From contig CAIIXF020000012.1 of assembly GCA_903813345.2 (NCBI GenBank), positions 2,089,318 to 2,153,317 of the forward strand: a stretch of 64,000 nt of DNA, in the 5' to 3' direction. Shown one piece after another: positions 1 through 12,300 of this stretch. The stretch's first letter is position 1. Each line of letters starts with the position of its first letter. This DNA comes from Owenia fusiformis. Its lineage: Eukaryota > Annelida > Polychaeta > Sabellida > Oweniidae. The position numbers and the translations under genes were made by a program. Under the pieces are notes generated by a model. It was not told the DNA's origin and did not search any database. It was given only the letters and a program-made list of their open reading frames with translations.

Positions 1-324
1 TCAAGTGTGTCCCATTTTGTCCCGCTTTGTATATTTGTTTAATATAGTATTGCATGAAACCTCTAAGCTGATACTGTTGGGGTTTTCTTTAATTCATGAA
101 CACTCGTGAACATGATATAGAGGCCATTCTTGCTTTTGCTTCCCCGTTGTTCAATTAACAAAACAGAAATATTCTAGGGGTTTTGATTCATTATTTTGTG
201 TCCTTGGGAAATACATACTTGTAAGACTAGAGCTACACGCCTCTAGATACATACATACATACATGACCTTCGCCACTTTGCATTTTCGAAAAACATTTTG
301 TCTTTTTAAATGTTCTGTTATTAG

Positions 325-3300
325 TCCCCATTGACGAGATACGACAACCCTGGGTGGCTAATAATTCATACGATGCAGAAGCTAAGGAAGCGTTCCAGTC
401 TTTGATTCACGTAAGAAAGAACGTTGTTAACATAAAGGGGTTATGACCTTATTATCATGTTGCTTTTAGCTCTTAGAATGCAATCACCCATTGTCTATCT
501 GTCCGTCTGTCTGAATTTATTTAGGTGTAAAGATTGTATGCCTCTATTGCTCTTTAAAGGAATATTCCTTGTCAGACCCTTTCTCTCTTGATATGGTAGC
601 TATAATCATATATATAGTTTCCATATTTAGCAAAACATGGGAAAATGTTTTAATATGGTCAATATTGATCATTTAAAAATCTAGTGCTTATTTCCAGTGA
701 GCTGCCATCTTTTAAGATTTCTTGCAGGAAGTGATGTCATCAACTCTCAACTTCTATAACCTTGCCCATAACAGTATAGGAAAGTAGCACAAAATCACTT
801 CTAGACAAGTGATCATTACTTTCTGTGCAAAAATATTTTCAGGGCATGTCAACTTAGAATAAAAGAAGAGATTTTCAGAAGGATTAAATAAGATACAAAG
901 TTGAAAAAGAATATTTAGCTGGTTTTGTAATTCTTAATAGCTCCTCACCTAATGCTATATGCAAAGTTGAGAGTTGATGACATCACTTCCTGTGTGAACT
1001 TTTAAAAGATGGCAGCTTACTGGAATTGAGCATCACATTTCTAAGTGATCAAATTTGACCATATCAAAACATTTTTGCGTGTTTTGCTAAAGATGGCAAG
1101 CATATATATGGTTATAGCTACCATATGAGGAGAGATGTGGTTTGGCAAGGAATATTCCTTTAACAAAACATGTGGGGCAGTGTATTTATATATTACAAGA
1201 TGTCTGTCCATCCGTCTGTCAACACATTGGAGGCTCATATGACAATTCAAATGACGTAGAGATGACGATTCATAAGAATACCACATGTATGGACGTATAG
1301 AGCTGCGCAATAAATGAGGACGGAATAAAAGCATAAGTTATACGTTATACGGGATTCAAACATGAACGTGCTCTAATTGAATTTCGTTGGACAGAATGTC
1401 AGTACAAATGCACCCACCTTCGGTCCGTGCCTTGTGCGGCATTCTGTTCAACGCATGCTGAATTTCACCATATTGAATGGCCTATCATTGTTTATGCCTT
1501 AAACAATAAACATGAAATGAGTTGCAAAATCTCTCTCTTGATATAGTCATATAATTAAGATATAGTCATATAACTAAGATATAGTCATATAATTAAGGAG
1601 AGGGTCATGCAACTCCATTAAAAGTAGTGTGGGTAAACTTCATCGGGTATATTACTTATCAGGAAAATGTTGAATCTTCATTAAAAATACTCAAAGAGTA
1701 ATATGTGGGTAATATGTAATCCTACTGGTGTAGTGTCTAAATATGCCTTCCACAAAAGTTTTTGTACATTAATGGGATCCAATACATTGTAATAATGCAC
1801 AATTGTGGTGCCTTTGGGTATAACCTTGCTTGCATTTTTGGGATCTTGTCCTAAACGGGACTCGTGTTCTTGCTTGAATTGTAAGTGATATTGCCACCGT
1901 CCGGTAGGTGGCACTCCAAGCATTTCTATCAAAGCGCCAATGTATGTATCATCCGGAAAACATAATGGGACTTTACATAGTAAGAAATTAATATCTTGTA
2001 TTACTGATTGGCTGAAGAGTATACCACCGCCTTGGATATAGGTCGGGTAATATATATTCCATTTTACAGGACTCAAAAGTTTTGATTTACCAGCACGAGC
2101 ACTGTGGCACCATGATAAAGTCTTGTGACATTTAGATTGGATGTTTTGTCCAGAAAGTGAACAACTTCTGTGAGGTTTATGAAAACATCATGTGTAATCC
2201 GAAAAACATACTTTGCTTTTGGACAATATAACTGAATCCATTTAAAACCAAAAGCATCTTTTTCTGTCATTTTTCTATAGTCATCGGAAAAGTTTCCAAC
2301 TAAAAGATCTCCGTTCGTCACATTCGATAACGTTTGATTGAGTTTATCACCATATATGAATATGGTACGAATCTGCCAGCTTCCAAACTTTTTTACTGAG
2401 GCGAATGTTTCCCTTATTGCATCCCGCATACGCTTACCTGGAATTAAAAGGTCGAATATTGTAGCCATGTTAAAAAATGCAAAATAGCATTCATAAGCAT
2501 GTTTTATAATTCAACATCATATGGTTTTCGATGTTTTCTTTGAACTTATCTTGGGAGATTTTTGAAGTAATTTTACATGATAAAGTATACAATTAAACCC
2601 ATTGATTTCTTCGCCATCTATTGACAGTCCATTGGACCATAAGGGGCCACCTTTGGACCACTCTAGATATGGTATATACTTACCGGATATATCACTCATA
2701 ACAAGAAACAGGAGTAGATTTTCCTCATCTGGCACGTCACAAATGTCCTCTCTCGGCCATTTTAAGACGTTATGATTATCAAGCATAGTATTGGTCCAAT
2801 TTAAATGATAAAACTCAGGCGGAACATTCGACCATGCGCCACGTGGTTTTAATCTAGGTGCCGTTTGGGTTTTGTCAATGTTAGCGCATTGTAATGAATC
2901 CCAAATTTCGTGTTTTGAGAGTTCAGCGTGCTGTGATGATGCCCCGAAAACTGAGCTTATGAAAGATTTCCCAGGTGAAAATGCTTCTTTTATTAATGTT
3001 CCTCGTTGTCCATTCATTGGATATTTTACTAATTTTCCTCGTTTTATGAGAATGTCCATTGATAACAAACATGCCATTAGAAATCCTACAGCAAAGATAC
3101 ATTGCACGACTTTTTTCATACCAGGTATTTGTTAATAAGATTAGCTGCAAGTAATGAAGTTGTCTCAGTTATTCCAATTTTATGATTTTGCTTGTTCACA
3201 TATGTCGTGTCAATCTTTATGCCTCTTTTGACAAAAACACGTTCGGTATGTTGTGTCAATTATATCTAGTAATAGAGGTATAAGCAATTGAATAAGTCTA

Positions 3301-6300
3301 CTTTTTGTATTGTATTTTTATTTCGCCCAATACTATATAAGCAGCGTTTTCACTTATTTAACATTTTTTAAGTATTAGAAAATCCAATAGAGACTCAATA
3401 GAATTGAAAATAAAATATTGGATACAATAACGAAATAGAGTGATATTGACATGTACTGTAGAAAAATTGTGAATTCCTTCTTGAACACACGAATTGATGT
3501 TTATTTCTCTGTACTTCCCATTTAAAATGAAGTACAGACATTATGGCAAAATGGGCATTCATAATCACCATATATCATTTGATCGAACCATTTCAATATG
3601 GATAGGGTACCGGGCGAGAAACTGTGACAAAAAATCAGATAAGAATAAACCACAAATGTACGCAGTAAAGTAAGTACCATTCTTTGGATATAATCGGAAA
3701 GAAAATATGCGGACTTGTCACCGTTTCACATCCTGTACCGTATCCATATGGTTAAGTTCCGTTAATTTCGTACAGGGTAATAATATACATTTCGTGTATT
3801 ATAAATATGAAAAATGCGCATTCGCAAAATAAATCGTCGTTTATTATGTTTATTTTATCCATCAGTTTTGATGAGTACATAGTATGAGAGTATAATTTAG
3901 TACGACAACATTTATACAATATTTATGTAGTTTTGTAATTTACAATTTTTATCTATATACAGTTATAAGATGTCAGAAAGTTGCATTCTAATATACACGT
4001 GTAAGTAACAATAACATGCTAGGTATTCACCGCATTGGGTTAAGATCATACATTTTTTTGTTACATTAACGTATCCTCTTTCGGTCGCATATTATACATT
4101 TTATAAACACTTTGTGCTATCCTTATAAGACCCTCGCAGTCTAAAATCTGTCCCTCGTCAAAAATAAAGTTCAACTTCTGCTGATTTGTACATGTAGTGT
4201 CAGTCAGACCATATTCTCTCATTATATCCAGAAGAGGGGTTCGTTCCACATTTTAAGGCTCACATTCAAGCAGCATGTGAGATAACGTTTCAATTTCACA
4301 TTTGCACATTTTGCATAGTCGTTCATTGGTTGGGGTATTTTTCCAGCGACCTATATTCACTTGAAGATTTCCTTCACCTGTCATTAACATAACCATCAGC
4401 AGAGAGAATTTGACAAGTCTGGGATATTTTCGGGCCATGATCCACCATGATATTGGTTTCACCTCGATCACTATATTTGAGTATAGGCTGAGTTTTCTAT
4501 ATGTTAATAGTTTAATGTGCCATTCGTTCAGATGGAACTCTTTGAGTGTTTGCGTTACAGTTCTTTTCCAAAGCATTTTACTTGGTATTCTTGCAGTTCT
4601 AATCATTTGCACTACATTTGCATATAGTATATATTTAATGCATGTTTTCATTATGTCACGTAACGGTGATTGCACATTTGTATTATTGTCACATATTTGA
4701 ACTATGCGCATAATGGTTATGCGTCGGTATACGCTCCAAATGGGTAGTGCCAGAAGATTCCATATGAACATTAATTTCATGAAGCTCACCCTGTACCTAA
4801 TGTTGTTCCAGCCTAGCTGAGCAAGAACTGCTGAGTCACTTGTATTGATTGGTAGTCCTTGACATTTTTTGGCAATCGTTTTATGACTAGCCTCTAGTTT
4901 GTTATAGTCACTATCAGACAGAGGGACGATTTCTAAAACATATAGCATTGATGGAATAGCTATTGACCAGTACTGTATATTTTCGAAGTAGTGAGGGGGT
5001 TTGCCGGATTCATAGTACTCGATGTCACTCCAACATAGGCATTAACCGTTCTCCGTCCTTTGGCTATTCTGTCATCAATGAACTGTCCATATGTACCTGA
5101 TGAACAAAGTGGAAGTCCTAGATGTTCCATTTGGGTCACTATCGGTATCTGCGCTCCACCTATCGACAACGTTCCTTCTAGCCCAGTGGACCTTCCTCTA
5201 CTGAAGTATACAGCCTTGCACTTATTTGGGTGGAGTCTGAATCTCCATCTCAGGCTGTACTGGTAAATAATGCTTAGGAGCTTCTGCATGACAGGCATGT
5301 GGTATGCAATGAGTATAGTGTCATCCGCATAAGTTGGAATTGTGGTTTGGATTCCACCAATTGAGCATCCTAGGCCACTGTCACAAATCTCACGGATAAG
5401 CCCATTAGTATATTTCGCATACAGCTCCATGCTGTAAATTCCTCCCTGATGAACTGATTGCTCCACTACGAAGGGTTCAGACTTACAGACTTGCTCCCAC
5501 TTACACGTATCGAACACGTATATCCTTCGTACGCATTTTTAACAGCCTCCAAAGCTTTCCCCGGATACCCTGTTCGTACATCTTGAAGAGTAGCCCATTA
5601 TGATATACCCCATCGAAAGCTTTCTGGATATCTAATCCCACAATTATGACGTCATTGCCTCTTTCGAGTCCAGTAGCGATGGCTTCTCTTGTTATTAATG
5701 ACGTATGAAGACTGGAACATCCTTTTCTATTAACTCCCTGTTAATCATGCTTGGGGCGGTGAATTCCAAGACTCTGGCATTCCTGGTCTCTCTTGGCCAT
5801 AAGACCCTCTAAGAGCTTCATATACGTGCACATGAGTGTGATGCCTCGATGGTGGTCCTTGCAAAGTATGTCCTTATCACCCCCTTTAAAAAGTGGTATC
5901 AACACTCCCGTTTTAAAACTCTGGGGGATGTATTCCGTTAAAACGATGTATTTAAACAATATGGTTAATATACTCATTAGCTTGACTCCTCCATATTTAA
6001 TGTGTTCGGCACTGATATCATCCCATCCTGGGGCTTTGTTACTAGACAGATTATTACAAAGTGACGTCATTTCATGCTCAGTTATTTCATCTTTAAAGGC
6101 AGTATCCTCATTTAATACACTGGAAGAAAGCATTCTATTAACCTCTTGGTCTATATGTACCCTAAACGCCTGATCGAAACACTCATTTTCATTAAATTTC
6201 ACAAGACCAGCAAAATAGTTCCTCCATTCTTCCCTTATGTCGGCTGGATCAGTCAGAACATGCCCCTCATCGCTTCTAATGTAAAGTGGGGTCGGTTTGG

Positions 6301-9300
6301 TTTTCCTTCTTTTGTTCACTATAGACCAGAATAAATTCATAGAAATCTCAGAGGCGGAATCAATCTCTTCTTGCATTTGTATTTGGTACTCGTATTCTGC
6401 ACGCCGAAACTCTCTCTGGAATTCTTTTTTCGCTTGTCTATATTTCCGGCATATCTCATTTTCATTATTCCTTGGTTTTCCTGCATCTTTCCAATCTTTC
6501 CAACTTGATTTATTTTTCTTAACTAGGTCTTTTAAGAGTGTTGACCAGTATGGCTTTAAATACCCTTTGAAACATGTTCGAGGAATAGTTGAAAAAGCAG
6601 CTCTCTTCAGAATCTGAGTTAATTTCTCAAAGAAAATGTCTAAATCTAGCTTTGACAGTCCGTCTTTAACACTGTTGATTTCATTATATAACTCTTCTAG
6701 TTTGGGATCCAAAAGAGTTCTATATGCAGATTTATTCTCCTCCGTTGCTTTATTCCAGGATAACTTACTTGTGATCTTTTCTTTTTCACCTTTTAGGTGT
6801 ACACTCTCATGAACAAGGGATAAATGAACACATATCGGTAGATGGTCTGACGTGTTGATTAGAGATTCCTCCATAATTGCTACTTTCGTGCATTTACTGA
6901 ATAGACTCGCAGATACTATACAGTGGTCTATATATGAATACCCAGTATATTGGCGGTGAAAAGAATACGTAGGACCAGTACATATTGGAGTAAGATCTGC
7001 TACCTTAAGACCTTGTCTAATGCACATGTTATTAAAGGCTATACCATTACAAGATGGCGGATACGCGCCTCTTACATTATGAATATTACCTAAATCTGAA
7101 TTAACATCGCCAATTATTAGAACTTCGCCGTCACTTTGTAACTGAATTACAATTTCCTCTAGAATATCTAACCATTCTCTAAAACTAGCTTTTACACATC
7201 CCTGGTAAGGTAGATAAACACATAGGACATATAGAGTTGTATCAGACAAACGTATTTTAATTCCCATTATACGCTCCATTTTGAAATTAGGCATCTTTTG
7301 CACAAAACTGCACATGGATTTTCTCCACATGATAGCAATACCCCCATTCCCTAGAGTGTACCCTTGATCAAAGGGATCAAGGGACTTACTACAACTCATG
7401 TCACATATGAATTCATTATTTACCTCTAAATGACTTTGCATTGAACTGTTTAACCAATGTTCGCTAATACATATTACATCATTTACATCAGTCAATTGCT
7501 TTAAGGAACGGTTTTGATGAAAATAAGCCATTCGCATTCCATCCACAAATTCTGATATTACTATTCATATCATTCATAATTATTAGACATATTTGTGTGC
7601 AGGTCTCTATAATGCACACGCTCGTATTCCTTGCTTGAGTATATAATATATATATATAAGTCATCATGATCAAGGTCTACATCAAACCTTGGGGCATTAT
7701 TATGGCCCCTACGTTTTACCCACTCCCTGCACTTAATCGGGTTTGGCCATGTTTGATCGAGTTGGGCACGGTGGGCAGATGAGATGGGCACAACTATTTT
7801 ACAGCCTACACTAAAACGTGACACTTTGTTATGTATGACGTAGCACTGCATAATACGTATGTTCATTGATGTGGCATGTGCAATTACCTGACGTTTAATG
7901 TCAGAATCACTTTCACCATCATGTATCTCAATATTTTCGACATAAAGCATGTAACCTTTCTCATGACTGACTCCACTTAGAGATCTTGTGAGTCCCTTTG
8001 GTATTAAGGCTTCCTTAGATGAGGCGTTGTTGGTATTAGAAGGCCGTTTTCTTCGTCGAACAACGTCCGCATATGTTTCATCTGTGGACGATGGTTGGCT
8101 GGCTCCTATAACCTCGATGCATCGAGGCGACGTAGTGTGGGGCTCCTTTGGTTGTTTCTCTATGGGTTTGCTGTTTTGTGTATTGTCTTGTCGGGAAAAT
8201 TCACTAGTTTTCCTTGTACCAGGTTCGCGGGGCTCTGGTGCGGAGAATAAAAACAACAGCTTAATCTTTTATGACATGACTGTGACCCGGTTTTGGCCAA
8301 TCATGCAGCATCAATCATGCAATCATGACAGTGATATACAGATATCCAATTCCACATCATTCAATATTTACGTATCATCTAGTGGGTTGTTTTAGCGCTG
8401 GAATATTGATTTTTAATTAAGATTTTTTAACTTAGAAGCGTATAAAAGTTCTAGTATGAATGAATTAGTATGTATCATTGTTTTAAATGTGACGCACCTA
8501 TTTTAATGTGCCGCCTATTCTAAAGAAAAGTTAATATAATTTCAATTTATTGAACAAATACTTCGCTCTACTGAGGTGAATACCCGTGCATCTTTCACAA
8601 ATGATATTCCACGAAGCCCTGGGGGCTAGTGAAATATCATTATCTTGTGAAAGAGTCACAGGTAGTATTCACCGAAAGTAATGTCTGATGTAATAAGAAA
8701 ACCAAAGTATTCATCGGAATAGACATGTTTATACTGTGAGAGAGCACCAATGCAATGCAATGCGACTGAATATGTTTGAATCACGAAGATGGCCGAAGAT
8801 GCTTCAAAGAAACCAATCAAATTCCTTGAAGCATCTTCAGCCATCTTCGTTAGAGCTAAAATCATCTTCGGCAATCTTCGGTTGCGATACAATCATCTTC
8901 GGCCATCTTCGTTAGTGGTAAAATCATCTTCGGCCATCTTCGTTAGTGGTAAAATCATCTTCGGCAATCATCGGTCGTGAGTCATCTACGTTATATATTT
9001 TATTATTAGATCACAGTTGCCACTGTAAAGAGTGACAGGGCGGATGCATTCCGTGCAGAGATTCCATACAGAATGGCAGAACCACCTTGGAACTTCAACA
9101 GAACAGAGCTGGATGGAACAACGGTAACCTAATAGTATATTACTATACTCTAATTGGTCAAATTGTATATTAATTTTCAAAAACTTCCTAGTAATTTTCA
9201 AAAACTTCCTAGTAATTTTCAAAAACTTCCTAGTAGTCAATTTTGAATAATATATATGAATATAATACAGAGTGATGTTGGTAATAAAATGCAGCACTGT

Positions 9301-12300
9301 TCAATTTTACCTATATATAAAGTAATGCAGTTTTTCATCAGCTTTAATCTTTCTTGTTGCAGAACTGGGGGCAGGTGAAATATCAGGTATTTAGAATTTA
9401 AGTATACAGGCCTGAGGGTGAACCGAAAACGTTCGTATTTTTCATTTTAAGATTCAAGTTTACTTATCTAATAAGACATTTGGTCTTTCACTCTTTGGCT
9501 CTTGGATTTACTAAGTAGATATTTTTAATATAGCAAAATAAAAAATATGAACGTTTTATTGAGTTACCTAATACTCTTAATTATGAATGTTGACGTTCCG
9601 TAATGTATGGACCATGAGTACTGGCTGTAAGGATGAAAAAATGACCGAGGCCCAAAGGCAATTTTTGTTTATTGCTACCTAATGTGTGTTTTATTAATTA
9701 TTTTGAATTCAGTTTGATTTTATAGAAATAGTTGCAAAATAATATATTATATATAAATCGGATATAAACAATTTAATACTTTATCTATTTTCTATAGGGG
9801 TCAGTATTTTCTCTGTTCTTGTACGACACTGTTTACCTGTACTGTCTTGCACTGAACTACACTTCCAGTATGGGAATGGATAACATGTCCGGGAAAATTA
9901 TGATGGACGTCGTTCCAAAGCTACAGTTTGATGGTATGTCATCCATGTGCCCCCAATCCACATACTTATGGTGTCTTAGAATCTGAAGTATTTCAGCAAT
10001 TTTGATTTGTCGAAAATGTTGTTGCCATAGCAACGACAAATGGCGCTACCTTTTCTTGCGGCCCAGCCCACATAGTAAGAGTGAAACCTTCATGTTTACC
10101 ATGGGTATGAAGAAATTTCTCCAAGCTTCTGTAGTTACTATAGATCATTCTGATTTTGGAAAACTAATAAAATCCTGGCTTTAATTTACAGGTATGAGTG
10201 GTCGGGTCATTATGGACGACCAGGCTGAGAGAGAGTCAGACTATTGGGTTTGGCATTTACCACCGCATAAGGATGAATATGAATACTACGCAGAGATCAA
10301 GAATACAAACAAGGAGGGGGAAGAGGTATATTTGATATGATACTGCGACCAATGTAACCCCATTCCAATAAGGGCAAACCACCAATAGAGGAATTTCTAT
10401 ATAGTCAAAAAGATTTAGGAGATTTGCACACAAAACCTTTAATGACTTACTATTCCTTCTTCCTTAATAACATATATATAAATTGGTCGCAGTATCATAT
10501 ATACATTCAGTGAAAAGTTTCTGCAATAATAACTTATACAGTTATGTCATTTAAATCATTTTCCACTACTTTTTCAACATTTCTAAAAAATAAAATATGG
10601 GCCAAATCTCGATTAAGTTTATGACGAATGTCCGCTCTGGAAGTTCAATATTTCTGTATGCTCTTAGAGTACTTTATACTGATATTATGTTTATGGTGGT
10701 CATGATTATCCTTGAAGCCCCTATTACTGTAGTTCCCTAGGAAAGTCGTAGTACCATAGAGTACACAAAGAATGGCGAACTTTTTGAACACACGTTTCTC
10801 TTAAACCAGACACCAAAAATTTCTGTTAGGTCTCTCAATATTGTAATTGTACAAAGGAAATTTTGGTTGATTTTAAAAAAGTATCTTGTTAATGAAATAA
10901 AAGGTTTTTCTTGATTTTTATCTATTTTGGGGGGATTTTGTTTTAATTTTTTGAATACTTTTTAAAATCAACCAAAAATTCCTTTGTATAACTATAATAT
11001 TGAGAGGTCTAAAAACATGTTGTATATGCTATTTTGTTCCAACAAGGTTCGAAAAGACATTTTATTTCATTCTCAAGAATTGGTAGAAAGGAGCAAAAAC
11101 AATTGCACTAAAAAACAAAAAAATGTTAACAATAACAGTTATATAAAATATTTCTAAATAATTTTTGCATTAAATCGTTGTCAATCAGTCAACATTACAG
11201 CAGGAGATCCAAGACGTCATTTCCATTGTTCTCTGCATATTTCGCGTAGTAATCTACGGTGATTAGCCCGCGCGATTTTCGCATGAATGAACGTCATGGT
11301 TGATGCACCCATTTTTACACGACGGTATCTCCCTCGTCTTTTATCGGTTTCCCACAAAATAAACGGTTTTGAAAAGCTTATATCAAGTAGTTTCAGACGG
11401 TCTTTCTCATTCTTTAATTTCATTCAAAGTCTGGTCTCAATAATCAAAATCGCAATTGTGATATTTTTATAGAAAACGCAAAAATGTGTACTGCTTTCAA
11501 GCCTTACGGATAAATCGTTAACGGCGGCCTTCACAAACAATTAGTTCAGCACTATTTAGCTCAAATCTAGACGATTTCAATGGTGTTATTCTTTTTTACC
11601 AACCCTGGGGGAGATGGGTTTCTGCCAATTTTTAGTGCGACCAAGTGTTTTTTAGAGCCATTTATTTCACCATTTAACGTCACATATTCCGGATTGTAGC
11701 GTGACTGAACTTTATTGGACGGATGTACCCATCTTTACACGATGATATCGCGCTCGTCTTTTATCGGTTTCCCACAAGGTAAACAGTTTTGAAAAACGTA
11801 TATCAAGTAGTTTCAGACGGTCTTTCTCATTTTTAAATTATATTCAAGGTCTGGTCTCAATAATCAAAATCGCAATTGTGATATTTTCATAGAAAACGCA
11901 AAAATGTGTACTGTTTTCAAGCCTTACGGATAAATCGTTAACGGCGGCCTTCACAAATAATTAATTCAGCACTATTTAGCTCAAATCTAGACGATTTCAA
12001 TGGTGTTATTCTTTTTTACCAACCCTGGGGGAGATGGGTTTCTGCCAATTTTTAGTGCAAGTGTCTTTTAGCCATTTATTTCATCATTTAACGTCACATA
12101 ATACCAGATTGTCGCGTGACTGAACTTCCTGGGAGATGCACCCATTTTTACATGATATTAGAGCACTCGTCTTTTATCGGTTTCCCACAAAGTAAACTGC
12201 ACTGCAAAGCTTATATTAAGAAATTTCAGAAGGTTATTCTCATTATCTTATCTAATATATACATTATATTGAAGGTAGAGTCTCCGCCATAATTAAAATC

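Larger units (their letters stand above)
4040..8260 (-). mobile_element. Non-LTR retrotransposon (LINE), broken copy
   Basis: Antisense to the guanylate cyclase and inside its intron. Reading right to left: ORF1 (8256-7570), an apurinic-like endonuclease, a reverse transcriptase, and a C-terminal Cys/His motif ([18 protein letters not shown] near 4260-4320). It lacks LTRs and integrase and ends in an A-run near 4050. At least four frameshifts or stops interrupt ORF2, so it cannot be autonomous. I cannot place it in a named clade without a search; an APE-type LINE is clear. No target-site duplication could be fixed. Confidence 0.9.

Noticed and set aside
2517-2683. C-terminal part of the 200-codon frame of the GT31-like gene
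   Set aside because: It lies past a strong donor at 2683; splicing to 2437 restores the family sequence, so these codons are intronic.
7988-8395. 135-codon + frame
   Set aside because: It overlaps LINE ORF1 on the other strand and has no family resemblance.
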